Source of the DNA: Pomacea canaliculata
Taxonomy: Eukaryota > Mollusca > Gastropoda > Architaenioglossa > Ampullariidae
DNA length: 64,000 bases
Assembly (NCBI RefSeq): GCF_003073045.1
Contig: NC_037603.1
Span: forward strand, 12,096,192 to 12,160,191
Direction of reading: 5' to 3'
Below, in pieces: positions 39,274 through 52,600 of the stretch (its first letter is position 1; each line of letters opens with the position of its first letter). The notes beneath the pieces were generated by a model. It was not told the origin of the DNA and searched no databases. It saw nothing but the letters and a program-made list of their open reading frames with translations. The position numbers were made by a program, and so were the translations under genes.

Positions 39274-42200
39274 TTACTCTTGTGACTGTGACCCCGTATC
39301 CACGTGACCTTTCCGAAGACTGCGGAGACTCGGGTTGCGATGTAGGGTGTACAGTAGGTGCCACCGGCGGCGAGCCAGGCTACGACGATTCATCTGTAAT
39401 TTAATCATCGGGTCCATGACTGCAGACAAGAAAGGGATGAGGCTGGTTAATAACCAACCAAGTAGATGATATGTATGTTCATGGAAAAAAGCTAAGTTTC
39501 AAATCCCCACTGCTGTTAATATTTTCATACCACAGAAGATATTAAATTATGCCAGTTTCTGGGTAGATACCCACCGTAGGACTCCCCCAGCTTCACGTAT
39601 CTCCTCATAATTATCGTTGGATGGCTCTGCCTCCGGCCTCCTAGCGGCGAGCAGCATCAGTCTCGTGAACACGATGGCCACTGGATGTGTGTGGGCACAG
39701 TCCGTCTTCATGAAGCCCACATAGGTGTTGAATCCTGTCAGCGAAAATCAAACACAGGTTAGAAAAACAGCAAACAAGCCTGCGTCGTCCTTAGTCGAGG
39801 AAACGCCTAGGGAGGGGAGATATAGTCATCTACTCATAAAACTTTCTGGCCCGTCTGCAAAACCTCACTCCTCCATCATCTACAGGTCCCAGAAAGCTTC
39901 TACCTTTTCTCTTTTTTTTTCTTTTTTTACAAACGTAAGAAGAGTGTGGGGTTCAAAAGTAAAACTAACCCAGATGGGGTGGGGCTTGGAAAAAAGTGTG
40001 AATTTAAAATACTTTCTACAGAAACTAAAATTCAGAGATAAATGCAGCACACACACACACAAGCTTGCACACACCTATGTCGAGGACCTCGAAGTTCTTC
40101 ACTAGTATAGTCTTGTCCAGGCGACCCAGGTAAACAAGTCCTAGCACCATGGAGGTGAGCATGCGCAAAACGCAGGAGAACAAACCAAGGAACAAGAAGT
40201 AGAAGGTGAAAAAATACACGCAATTGAAGAACCACCCTCTGCAAAAAGATAACATTTGCCATCACTGGATGCTTCAGGGTGTTTCTTTTGAAGTAGATAT
40301 TATCCCAATGTTACTGGTTAATTTATTTCAATTACACATTTTGAAACAATTTTTTTTATTTTAAAAACTTTCTGCAGATCACAAATCAATTAAAATATAG
40401 CTTACTTATCATATTATACTATTAAAAACTATTAAAAGCATATTTGTAGATTAAAAATCCAAACCTGTGTTACTGTTGTGGACAGAAAGGATTTAAACGA
40501 CTTCGCTGTTGTTTTCTCTTGCTGACCTCACGCACTCAAGCACCTTGCGCCGACACATACGCACCTATTGTCGAGGGCAAGATGCTCTCCTCTGTCTTGC
40601 AGGAAGAAGAACGCCGACAGCAGCCATATTGTTATGTTGATAACAACAAATGTCAGCAAGTAGGGCCTGCCAAAGATATGCCACAAGCTAACGACTTATA
40701 AGTAGAGTTCAAAACTAATTTACTTAATTAATAAACGTTGATGTTCTGAACATGTCCAGTTCGAAACCTGTACAATATGCATCGGTATATACGATGGTAC
40801 AACACTGGATCAGACCTACAGGAGTTGTTTCTTTATGTTATACTCTGCTGTTGTTGTTGTTGTTTTGGTGGGGGTTCAGTTTTTACTATTTATGTGTGCA
40901 CACATATGAGGAGATAGGATTAAACAAATATTATTAGAAATAGTAGCATGGGAGTTGGTGTGCCTGTCTTTCTACCTTTATTTTATTTATGTAATTTTCT
41001 ATATTCTAGATGTCAAATACATAAGCCTTTTGCCATCGTTCATTGATCAAAAGTTGAGGATTCTGGTCCAAATAGGACATTTTAAAGGACAGTTCACAGA
41101 ACAGGATTTCAGCAAAAAGGAAATCAGACATTTGTAAAAACATACCAGGTCCAGTTAACAAATTCTTTGATGAGGTTTACATCGAAGAACTTTATTAAGA
41201 TTCCCACCAAAAAGAAAACCAAGAAGAAAACAAGCCACTGGATCATAAAAGCTGAAACAATAATGTAATAACAACCAATTTAATTAAGCTAATCATCTGA
41301 TAATATTACTTCCACTCAGTGACTAAGAAAAGAATGAGTGGTTGAAGGGATGGATGCATTTATCTCCATAAAGTCACTACACCCTAATTACTAACAAGTT
41401 TTTCACAAGTTGTTTCCAGGTATATTCACCAAAAAAGTATCACAGGAAGATACACACAACTAGTATTGCTGAATGTGGCACCTATATCTGCTTTATATGT
41501 GTGTATGTGTGTGTGGCTTTCCTGTCTTGATCTCTGTTTTCCATTATTCATATTTCTGTGACTGCAAGTCTGCTGACTCGTCAATTGACTGGTGCATGAA
41601 TGTTCTTTTATCTCACCCCATATCATGTAAGCGGCTTGGAATCCCCCGTACTTGATATAGTTCACCTGAAACAATTTTTTTAAGTATATATATATAAGAT
41701 TTGGATCATGCATAAGATACAGAAATTTAGATACATGCACCATCCTATAAGTATTGATAGCATTCTACATTTTCACATTATAGCGTGCAGTATCAAAATG
41801 TTAATAATAAGAAGATTAATTAATAATGATATAATGAATCAAATAATAAGAAGATTAATTCGATATTTACTGAGTCCACGAGACTAATGTTCATGTACAG
41901 AACGCACCTATTTGTGAAGTATTTATTAAAAATAATGAGGAATGGTCAAGCCTTTTCCTTGGCCCGAGAAGCTGTGAAAAGTTTTAGATGTTCTTATCTG
42001 TCTTTAGCGAAACACTGCATTAATCATCTTCCCAACTTTAACCTCGCAGGTGTAATTACAGTTCATCTACTATCGCACATGAATGTTCACCTATCTGATG
42101 GACACGACAGAGGACAGGTACACTGTCAGGTGATGTCATGTCATGGGACCTGAAGATCGCCCACAGACGCGTGTAGACCAAAAAAGAATAAGTATTTGTA

Positions 42201-45200
42201 AAACTTAGTTTTATTTTAAATGTACTAAAGGGGCCAAAATATTTCATAACAAATTATATTTTGGCAGTAAGATAAAAGTCTTCATATGCTACACTTACAC
42301 AGTCTTTGACGGGGCTACTTTCTACACTCAGATGAATCTTGACAGAGTTTCCTTTGTACATTTCAAGAGCATGGGTTCTGCAAGAAAACAAAATAAAAGA
42401 AAGTCTAGAACAAGACTATAATGTGTTTTTGTCTAGTCTTGAATAAAGGTTTACTTCTTAAAAACACCCTGAATGTAGGTGAGCATATTTTATGTTCCAT
42501 TGTGCCAAGAAAAAACAATAAAGCATTTATATCAAGCATTTCTTTGCCAGCACCATGGACTTTGACATAAACACTCAGCTTGAAAACAACTACTACTACT
42601 ACTTGTCTGTTACTGATGTTACACACTAATACACAAAATAACAATCCCAATGCAATCACAAATATAGCATCCACACCACGCACTCATTGAAGAGGTACAA
42701 ATGTGTGTTGTCACCTTATCTTTCACCTGACCACCCACAACCTCACCTGTAGCTGGTCAGCAGGCCGCAGGCAGAGAAGATGAACAACACCAAAGCTGTC
42801 GTTGTGGCCAATATCACACTCACTGCAATGATGGTCAGTGATTGTCACATACAGTGATTGTTGGCATAGTACAGTGTGTACAGTATATCAAAACATGTTA
42901 ATCATCGTCTCTGGGTTCTATCACATCTTGAAGCTTGATGAGTTATAGAGATGTGCAGTCAGAAGTAATTCCACAGAGAGACTGCAATGCTATGTGTTCA
43001 AACAATCACAGTATTAAAGTTCAGGTCCTACATATGGACGCTGACTTCAGTCAGTCCATCAAACGAAAAACAGGGAATACAATTTACACTTCCTCACATC
43101 CCAGATACATTTATCATGAAGCATTTGTATAGCTTCTTTTCTTGCAGCATTTTAAATGCTTTGATATTATTCTTACCACGAAAAACTTCGATTGTTTTCA
43201 GAAATGGATTGATAATGTCCTCCCAAAAGTAGAATGCTATCGGGATGCATTCTTCTGTTTTCCTTAGCAGCTGTACCAATAGTGCCATCACTTGGTAGGC
43301 AATCTGCTCAAGCCGAACCCAGATAAATGTCAGCAAAATGTTTGAAACAATGTTAAAAGCAAATCACTTCACAACACTGAGATCAGTCTCTTATATAAAA
43401 TAGCCATATATAAACTGAAAAAAACATCTGATGGTTATGTACTGCCATTTAGTATCTCTACATCTATAGTGAACATGCTGGCGCTGATGAGACAAGATCT
43501 TACACTTATTGTAAGCTTACCTTGAGGATGTACTTGTGTGTAATGTATGATTGAACAAATTATAGAATCATTATCGAAAATCATTACATGACAGACAAGA
43601 CGATAAACGAAATTAATAAGTTGGCCTGATCCTATGAAGATGATGAAATATTACTATTAAACGGAGAAAATAATGTCTCCAAATATTTTATTTTTGAGAG
43701 GAGTTTAAATAACAGGACAGACTTCCATGAATGAGTATAATTTCTTGTGTTACTCACAGTATAAATCACCACAGAAGTTACCAGTAGAACAGACAAGAGC
43801 CTTGACGGGTATTGATAACCTGAGTAAAATAAAATAAAATAAAATAAAATATGACTTAAAAAGTAACTTTCGAATGTACAGTTATTCAGCCAAATTAAAA
43901 GAAAAAAATTGATACTTCATTTAACAAATGCTAGAGAAAAGTGGCAAAAGCTTTCTAAAATATGAAAGTTGTGACAGCTTTGTAAATCTGTCGAAATATT
44001 TAAAAATTTGTGCAAAGGAGTGGTATTTGTGAGAACATATTTGTTCTCGCTGGACTCGATGATCAGAGTTATGGGTCATATTTTTTATCATAGTGCCCTT
44101 GTTGTTTAAAATATTAAATTGAATTTGATGGGGACGTCTACGCGTTTGAATGTATTTCAATATCATTTTTTCGAAAAACATTCTATCTACTTACATTTTA
44201 TAAAATCTGTAAAGAAATAGATGGTAGGTATCTATGACCAAATTTACCTCTCTTTCTCTTGTAAATATATTTCTTAATCAGCCGTATGAAGTTTGCTTTT
44301 ATCATTTCCTTTCTTCCCTCTGGGACTCTGAAAATGTTGAATCATCTGATGAGAATGGTTGATAATCTTCCTGTGGCTTTGAGTTTAACAGGCGTTTAAA
44401 ATCATAATTGTAGCAAACATTTTATGAATAAATACACAATCTGAACGAGAAGTATAAGTTACACGGTGTCCATGGACATGTCATGTCAACTGAAAATAGC
44501 AGAAGATATTACAAGGGATGGTATGAATCCCTACTTATTTGGTTGATGGTACGAGAGAAAGCTTGAAAGAAAGACGGGGACAAAAGAGCAGATCTTCTGT
44601 TTTGTTGTCATTCAAGTTTAGTTTGCTACTTGTCCTGGAAGACATCGCATCTGTCAGATGACATCCCAGCATGCCCATAGTGTTGTCAACATTAGAGTAA
44701 TGAAGCATTCATGACTGGTTTCAAACTGTTAATAAAAGAACAGAGTGGTTTAATGTACAGAATGAAAAGGAATGGCCCAAAAACAGTTCCTTGTAGAACT
44801 CCTCATGAAAAAATGGATGGATAAGATGAAAATTATTAACAGAGGGAATCAATGAGGATGTTGCTGTGATCAACAGTGTCAGATGGTGTCCATGGACAGA
44901 ACACTGAACAACCCCATAGTTCCCGCTGGTTTTGGAGAGGATGAGACTGTAGGAGGCACCACTGTGTAACATGGTGAACACAAGTCAACAGAGAAAGGGA
45001 GAGAACTGTCATTAATGTGGCAGTTACGAAAATTATTTCTGGGAATAAAACAATACTCTCATATCTCGATATGCCATCAACAGCAGCTTGTTCAAAGAAT
45101 ATAAAATATATTAAAGATATAAATGTACTACTAAACATCTAAACTTAGTTGCTAATCTTCACTTTCACCTCTCACCTTTCACCTCTCTCTCGTGGAAGCT

Positions 45201-47963
45201 ATAAGGTGACTCCTACCTCACTGTTTTGGACACTGGTTTAGACAAGATTCCTCCGACATAACTTCCGTCATACGATTTCCGAATTTCGTCCAGGTTTTCC
45301 AAGACCTCAGATGGCTCATTGGTCCACTCAAACCAAGGGCGGTGATTGCGGACAAAACGCACAAAGCGGAGTGGGAGGGAGATGCTCAGGTACAGCAGGC
45401 ACAGAAGGGGAGGTAAGTTGCGGAAAACCAGAAGCACTCTGCCTTCCTGTAGTCAAAGAAGACTTTGATAAAAGATTTTGTTGTAAAATAAATCGTAATA
45501 AATATTTATATTTTAAGTAGACTCACAGCTTTGCTCTAGAAACGGTAATAAAGCATAAAATCGTTATGGGGATAGTTTCATATGTGAAGCCAGGATATAT
45601 TTATACTTGACATTTACATAAATACTAGGAAGAAATAAAATGTAAATAGAAAACATAAGCGGACAGCTCACTCACAAAGTTAGTCTCGCACTGCGCAAGT
45701 CGAAAGATTTCGATGGCAGTCAGCATCCACACATACAAGGATCCCACCCCGTACCCGAAGATGGATCCCATGGTGAGACTGACAAAGACTGGCAGAAAGG
45801 TCATTCCGTATAGGAACGTGGCAATTATATTAATAAACGCTGTGAAAAGAAAGAATATTAGTGTTTGTACTTTCATAACAAAGCCTCAGCTCTCTCAAGC
45901 TATTAAAAATCTTATCACAAATTTCAAAATTATATAGTCATTGATACGGTTATTAATCAAAGAAATTAGTTATAAAATATCTGTAAGAGTGCCCCGTACA
46001 CTCTTTTATTTTATGTTATATGAATTAAGGAAAATCTCTAAACCTAATAAAAATAAATTAAATATTACATAATATTATATTGTATTAAAAATAAATAATA
46101 TTTTACCCTTTTTAGTTCACTTCAAGTAGAAGTGTTTTTAGAAATATTTTTTGACATTTTATTTCAGTATTACTGTTTTACAGGTATAAACACAACTGAA
46201 CAGAGCTCATATTTCTGCTTCGTACCTTTGCCAGCTCTGTGCCCGTTGTATTCGATGATGCTGTCGCCGTTGATGACAATCACATGCACCACGTGTGCAG
46301 CAGCCCCAAATGCGCATGCGTAGGACATTTTAGAGTGACGTGTCAGGGAGTTCATAGCGCTGGAAAGGAATATATTTTTAGTATGATGTTAGTTGAGGTA
46401 TTAATCATATTAATTGTGGTATTAGCTGCAGGAGACACATAGCACTACCGGCAAGTAAGACATTGCACCACAGTCTTAGTCTGCACCACAGTCTTAGTCA
46501 CGTGACAGGTTGAAGCAGATCATCAGAGGTGTTCGACTACCTGTCTCCTCTACTATCTGCAGTACAAGTCGTCTTGGCAAACTGATTGTTTCAAGGAGAC
46601 ACTCCCCATATCTGTTCATATTCTTGTCCTATCTTTCTCTCCTTCTGGGTGTTTATCGCATTCGCCGACATGAGCGTTGGGTGAAGCTCCTTCTCAACCT
46701 TCTGTGAGTGTGTGTGTCCCTCCATACTGTTTGGTGTTTTTACTGAGACACCCAGGAGTCTTGTACACGCAAACAGATGGACCTTTTCTTATGTCACTAC
46801 TCTAGTCCCTATATTTCCGAGACATACTACAGTGTGAGAGAGAGAGAGAAAGAGAGAGAGACCTATGAGAGTTTATTTGTTCTATGCTGGCGTGGAGTGA
46901 GCTTTACTTACTACACAACACCAGGTCGGCCATTCAGAATCGCGGGTAAAACACTTCTCCTTTTCTTCGTGAGCCCAAACAGAAGGGTTATGACCATCTG
47001 AACATACACAAAACAACTGTTAAGATGGACACTAAATAGTTTCTAGTGTCAAAACTAATCATCTTATAAAAATTTAAAAATTCAAACTTGAGTTTTTATC
47101 ACCGCCTGCGTGAGTAGCATTCTATTGTCTTCATACTGACAATTCCACAGCTGGGGTAAAAATAAGTGCAGGAAACTTTTATAGAATAGTCATAAAATGT
47201 AACAGCTTATGCAATTAATTTTTTATTATTTTATCTGTGTAACTTTGAGAATGAGCTGAAACATTCACTCACTGCTGGTATCAAATTGAAGAGATAAAAA
47301 TGTCTGTAGTTGACTTTGTCGGTACATCTGTGAACAGGTTATTGTAAATAATGCAACCATTTTGTTTATATAATAAAGGAAAATGTAAAGAATTTTTATA
47401 AAGCGTTGTTATGATCTAACACATTATTTATTAATATTTATATGTTCTTGTAGAAATGGTGAACTCTCGAGCTCTACCACTGTACTATTGCCTTTTGAAA
47501 TGAGAACGAGAAAGGAAAAGTAAAACTGAACAAAATTCAAAGTTCTTGCTTTCATGCTCACCTGCTTCACAATTGTTGGTAAATTCTCCACATTATCTGG
47601 TTTTAGCATTGAAGAAATGTATGAATTATTTATAATAACCTTAAACCTAGACAAACATGGTGAGACTGAACCCTGGGTCTGAACGCATGTGTAGTTGACA
47701 AAAACTGAGCAAACATTTAAAATATTTTTAGTATCCCACTTAGTTAATCCATGTTATGTAGCCTCCAGGTTTAACTTGTGTGACAATAAACAACTTAGAG
47801 CTTACATAAACTGAGTTAAATAGAAGCTTCTTGTGGTGATTTCTTGAAGTAAAGTTTTAAATAGTAAGTCAAGTAGCAAAATGTCTACTTACTCGTTTGT
47901 GGTATCGCTGAAATTGAATTTACAATCGTGTAGTTGATTGAAGAGATTGAGGAAGTTAGACAT
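39274..47963 (-). CDS. STRA6-like multipass membrane protein, downstream tandem copy (A), 17 exons
   Basis: Predicted plasma-membrane protein of the STRA6 family; vertebrate STRA6 moves retinol from its carrier protein into cells. Exons in transcript order: 47963-47893, 47327-47273, 46997-46912, 46359-46226, 45839-45676, 45446-45217, 44327-44248, 43819-43758, 43303-43177, 42822-42747, 42377-42299, 41665-41617, 41251-41146, 40666-40565, 40238-40075, 39734-39597, 39419-39274. Total 622 residues, phases consistent. The short N-terminus has an N-glycosylation site (NFS) and Cys14/Cys25. About nine or ten hydrophobic segments follow, among them FLYGMTFLPVFVSL, LLCLLYLSISLPL and YFFTFYFLFLGLFS. Family-like parts are a basic loop ending YIYKRKRG, the helix LGRLDKTILVKNFEVLD, FNTYVGFMK and the C-terminal RRRWHLLYTLHRNP, comparable to the STRA6 tail. 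The exon 16 donor was placed at GTGAAG because it aligns with GTGAGT in copy B and keeps the frame. The true ligand is unknown. Confidence 0.9.
43825..43851. repeat. (TAAAA)n microsatellite
   Basis: Five tandem TAAAA units start 6 bp upstream of exon 8 of copy A on the minus strand, beside its splice acceptor and within the T-rich tract. Length change here could affect acceptor strength. Confidence 0.9.
44720..45000 (-). mobile_element. LINE reverse-transcriptase fragment
   Basis: On the minus strand the pieces DTVDHSNILIDSL and GVLQGTVFGPFLFILYI match two conserved RT blocks: the loop after the first catalytic Asp, and the PQGSVLGPLLF-type box. They are in different frames with a gap between them. 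The catalytic ADD box is not seen. It is a decayed jockey/CR1/L2-like fragment in intron 6 of copy A, in the same orientation as the gene. Confidence 0.65.
46836..46862 (+). repeat. (GA)n microsatellite
   Basis: A GA run with a single interruption (GAAAGA), in intron 3 of copy A, about 50 bp after its exon 3 donor on the minus strand. Confidence 0.85.
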
Positions 47964-48654
47964 GGCTGTCAAGTTTTCTAGCTTTTCTTGGTGGTCTTAA
48001 TGTTGTTCCAGGTGAGAATAATCCCACAACACACTCCACAACCGGCAGAGATTGTGACAGGGACTCAAACCCCTCCAGCAAATGTCCTATCTCTCCTGTG
48101 AAAGGTACCCCCAACACCTCTCATGAACAAAATTGTTTTTTGTGAACAGACATAAATCTCCACGTCCACCAAGCAAATGTGTAAAATATTTATCGGACGA
48201 GCAAGACAAGATAAGCAGAGGGCATGTTGCCCGATAAAACTCCAGGGCTTGATCGCAAGATTTTATACCAACACATGGAGCGGGGAAATTAAACTTCCTA
48301 CTTTCTGGAATAGTTGCGATTACTTTAAAAATATTTTATCAGGTCCACACTACAGCCACAAAGATGGCGACCTCTTGTATTGCTACTGTTTATCATCAGG
48401 ATATTTGCAGTGCACTTTATGGTAATTCCTAGGTTATCAAGGGTTATCTCTTTGTTAGAACACTGTTTGTACTTTGCACAATATTTGCACGCGAGTGTTC
48501 ACAGCTGAGTGGACGGGTTTGGGTATTGTTCAACCACAGTCAGTGAACGAACCTGCCTGACTAGTAATTCTCTTATAGACAGAGGCTGGAGCGTTTTCAT
48601 TACAACTAACTCGCTATGAGTCTGCCGTTCTCCGCTCCACTCCCAGTTACCTTC

Positions 48655-48845
48655 CAGGGCCGTCTGGTGGTGAGCACCTGTCGCCAATACAGTGAAGGTT
48701 GGCTGTCCTGGGTTCAGATCTCGTCTCGAACACTCTGTTCTTTTTTCTGATTGTGGCATCTGTTTACAGGGCTGACTGTCTTGCTGTGATGTAGCCTTAG
48801 TTGCTGGCTCAGTGTAAAACACCATACTCCCTCTCCAACCCCGTC
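48655..48845 (+). mobile_element. tRNA-derived SINE, family 1, copy 4 (nearly full length)
   Basis: The head reads GGGCCGTCTGGTGGTGAGC, followed by a clear B-box-like GGGTTCAGATCTCG. The body has GCATCTGTTTACAGGGC and ends at GTGTAAAACACC. It shares this order with the other three copies. It lies 0.7 kb upstream of the copy A start, on the opposite strand. Confidence 0.85.
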
Positions 48846-49072
48846 AGCTTGCAATAGCTTACTGACTGCGATAAAGGTTTTCTTTAACTGTTTGAGCGTG
48901 TATTCTTCAATTATTGTGCAGTATCAACTCGTTTACATTGATCAAAGATATATAGAAAGAGCTCAAAATTTACTGCGCCTTAAAACTGCTGGCTGCACTC
49001 TGCCCTCTTCAGGTTTGTGTTTGGCAAGAAGATGATGACAAAGTCACACACAGCTAATAGAGTATTTCGTCG

Positions 49073-49350
49073 CATGCCCCTAGGGTCAGCTGCAGGTACA
49101 AGTATGCCTCTAAGGTCAGATACAGACACAATCATGCCTCTAGGGTCAGGTACAGGTACAAGCATGCCTCTAGGGTCAGGTACAGGTACAAGCATGCCTC
49201 TAGGGTCAGGTACAGGTACAAGCATGCCTCTAGGGTCAGGTACAGGTACAAGCATGCCTCTAGGGTCAGGTACAGGTACAAGCATGCCTCTAGGGTCAGG
49301 TACAGGTACAATCATGCCTCTAGGGTCAGGTACAGGTACAGTCCGGTGCA
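49073..49350. repeat. 30-bp minisatellite, about nine units
   Basis: Units of TAGGGTCAGGTACAGGTACA plus AGCATGCCTC repeat from 49081. The first two are diverged, five are identical, one differs at a single position and the last is partial. Within each unit the hexamer AGGTAC also repeats. It is located downstream of the copy B polyadenylation signal. Both strands translate as a 10-residue repeat, which follows from the 30-bp period and is not evidence of a gene. Confidence 0.97.
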
Positions 49351-49439
49351 TGTCAGTAAGTGGATCACGCTTCTAACCCACGAACTGCTGCACTACCCTA
49401 TATATTTCAAAGAACTACGCCTTGGTGAAGTCTTTTTTT

Positions 49440-49445
49440 TTTATT
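49440..49445 (-). terminator. AATAAA polyadenylation signal of STRA6-like copy B
   Basis: AATAAA on the minus strand about 240 nt after the copy B stop, followed by an A-rich run. Its position predicts a short 3' UTR that ends before the minisatellite. Confidence 0.5.
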
Positions 49446-49685
49446 TCACATGCACAAAACATAAACAATGATGAAAATCTTGTAATAAAGAAAAAAACAA
49501 CAAAGCAAGCCAAAACAAACCCTTAACACACAACTCATCAGTTCCCATGTCTTCTCCACTAAATTTGAATCAATGGACTTTTCACACTTCACTTCTGTTC
49601 ACAGTAATCTTTTGTTCACATGTTTTCACCGTGATTTGAATAATCAGACGAAACAGCTGACCGCGAGTTCATCTCCACGAGGCCA

Positions 49686-52600
49686 TTACGACTGTGACCC
49701 CACGTGACCTTTCCGAAGGCTGCAGAGGGTGGGATTGCAATGTAGGGTGTACAGTAGATGCCAGCGGCGACGAGCCAGGCTGTCGTACTTCACCTCATAG
49801 TCAGCTGACGACAAAAGGTCAATCAAAATTGTGATTATCAACATGCTGAATTGGTGAACTCATATTTACAAACCAAAGACATCAACGATTAGTCATGCAA
49901 TCGTATTCGCAGGACATACGCAAAAATCTGGTCGTTAACCTGTAACCATATTTACATCTTTTTATCGTCAGTTGTCAAAACCTGTTTCCTATGCGAACTC
50001 AAAGATTTAATATTTAGGTGAAAGAAATAAGTAAGCAGAGAAGTGTAACCAGAGATATGTAGATAATGTAGATACCTACCGTAGAACTCACCCAACGCCT
50101 GGTACCCAGACCTGGTGGGCAGCTCCACCTCACGACTCCTAGCTGCGAGCAGCATCAGTCTGGTAAACACGATGAGCACCGGATGTGAGTGGGCACAGTC
50201 TGTCTTCATGAAGCCCACATAGGTGTTGAATCCTGTGATTGAAAACCAGTAGGATATGAACCCATATGTAAACGGTATTCAGCGAGATAAACAAACACAA
50301 AAAACTCTTCTCTAAAATAAACAAATGTGTTTATGCAGAAGCATTAGCATGACCATCAGCAACAGATGCTATTGTCATCATCGTGGTGAGTATGGGCATC
50401 ATCTGACACAGCATCAACAAACGCTGTATATATATTTGTACAATCCGTCAATCTGTCAATCTACCCACTAAACACCTGTTGAAGGCACGTGTAACTAAAC
50501 AATGTTTTGCAAATTAAAAATAATGAGCTTGTTAAATGCACCTTACTGGAATTAACGACAATGATGGAAGTATACCCCTGTCCGCCATTATTTCCGACAC
50601 TAAAATAAAATAGACCAACGGTGAATTTACATAAAAGTAAACGTTTTTTAAATTACTCTTACACATAAAAGTAAACATTTGTAAAGTACTCTTACACTTA
50701 GGTCAAAGTGACTCTCATACCGCCATAGAAGGCATGCACACACCTAGGTCAAAGACCTCGAAGTTCTTCACCATGATTGTCTTGTCCAGGCGACCAAGGT
50801 AGATAACTCCAAGAACCAAGGACATGAATAAGCGCAAGAGTAATGAGAAGAGACCAAGGAACAGGAAGTAGAAGGTCACAAAGTACACACAGTTAAAGAG
50901 CAAGCCCCTGAAACAGAGCAACCTTTAAAATATACACAGTTGAAAAACAAACTTAAGAATCGTAGTGACATTCAACTTCTATACAGGTAATAATAAATTT
51001 AATAAATAATTTAAAAAATAAATAATATAAATATTAATAATATAAAAACAAATAATATAAATAATAATTATAAATATAAATAATTATAAATTTAATAATA
51101 ATGAATGATTTGTATCCCGCCTTTTTCCAGCACTTCATCATCTTTCTATCTTTCTTACAAGTCAGAAACAGTTTTTTTTTCTCCCTTCTATCCAAAATCC
51201 CAACCTCACGTACGCACGCATACACAAACACCACAGCCCACCGGCACACACACAAACCTGTGGCTGAGCGCCAGGTAGGAGCCATTATCTTGGAGGAAGA
51301 GGTATTTGGACAAGATCCATAGAACAATGTTGACAATGATGAATACCGACAAATATGGCCTACAGGGACAAGACAGCATGAATATCTAAAATAAAGCATT
51401 TGAACTGCAAAAAAAAAAAAACTTTTGACTTGGCTGCGATATCTTGCGCCCGTTCTTCGATGTTGTGTCTGTAAATTTGTTTATTAATATGTTTTTGTCT
51501 ACATGTTTATGGTAAGCACTTTCAGTGATCATTAGTAGTATTATTAAGATCAGCACATTACATGCTAGTTAACAGCCATCAATAAAATATGTGAGAAAGA
51601 ACACAGTTTAATCTTTTTCTGACCATCTTATTAAATTTGCTTGTAATTAAAGTAATCATCTGTTTGACTTGGTGAAGTGAGAGTGAAGAGTGGGTTTGGG
51701 TGTGAGAGTGGCTGTGTGGATCTTATTCCGTTGAGCTTTGTTGGGTAAACAAAGAGCAAGACTGAGTAAGTGATGTAGAGCACATGAACTGTAATAGAAA
51801 AACATATGAAAAAAGTCTTACCAAATCCATTGCAGAAAGTTTGTGACGAGATCGAAGCGGAGCATTAGATATCCAAAGAAAAAGAAGAGTAAAAACAAAA
51901 TAACAAACTGGATCAGAAAAGCTGAAAAACAAAATAAAATAACGAAGGAAGAGTAAGTACTGTGGAAGTAGTTTTCAGGCGATCATATACTTTATTGGTA
52001 GTTACAACTTACAAATGTGTGCTTTGACAGCATTAGAATAGAAGGAATTAGATGGAGTCTAAGAAAAAGAATATTTCTAGTCAACAATAACAAACATGGG
52101 CCAACCATTTTTTTTAATAAGACTGTACTAGTCCACAGGCTTTCACTGCCGCAAGGGATTTCATAATATGCAAATATGTTTAACAACAAACGACTCTATG
52201 GCAAACATGATCTCAGTCCAGCCCCTGTTTGTTTATTTATTTATAACTTACCCCAGATCAGGTAAGCAGCTTGATAACCTCCGTACTTTATATAGCTCGT
52301 CTGAAACAGTCATAACAATATACACATATGATAAATCAGTACAAACATGGGATATTTTATGAACATAGATTAAATAATAATCTAGATAAATTAAATAAAT
52401 GTAAATATATCGAGTCACGATACCTACGCAGTCTGTGGCTGGACTCGTCGTTTCACTTCGAGGTATGCTGGTAACCTTTCCCTTGTACATTTCCATCACA
52501 TGATTTCTGTAATAAAACCCGATTTCAAAGAAGTAAACGATTGTTTTACTAACGACTACTGCTGTAGTAATACTAATAACATTTCTATTTAATACACTTC

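Larger units (their letters stand above)
47964..49685. other. Spacer between the two STRA6-like genes
   Basis: A 1.7-kb interval between the copy B stop and the copy A start. It holds a B polyadenylation signal, a 30-bp minisatellite, a SINE and presumably the copy A promoter. No exon was found. The open frames over the minisatellite exist on both strands only because the 30-bp unit is a multiple of three without stops. Confidence 0.7.

Noticed and set aside
48980-49376. Repetitive open frames on both strands over 49.0-49.4 kb that look like a decapeptide-repeat protein
   Set aside because: The 30-bp unit is a multiple of three and free of stops on both strands, so open frames are automatic. 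There is no start context, splice site or flanking coding sequence.
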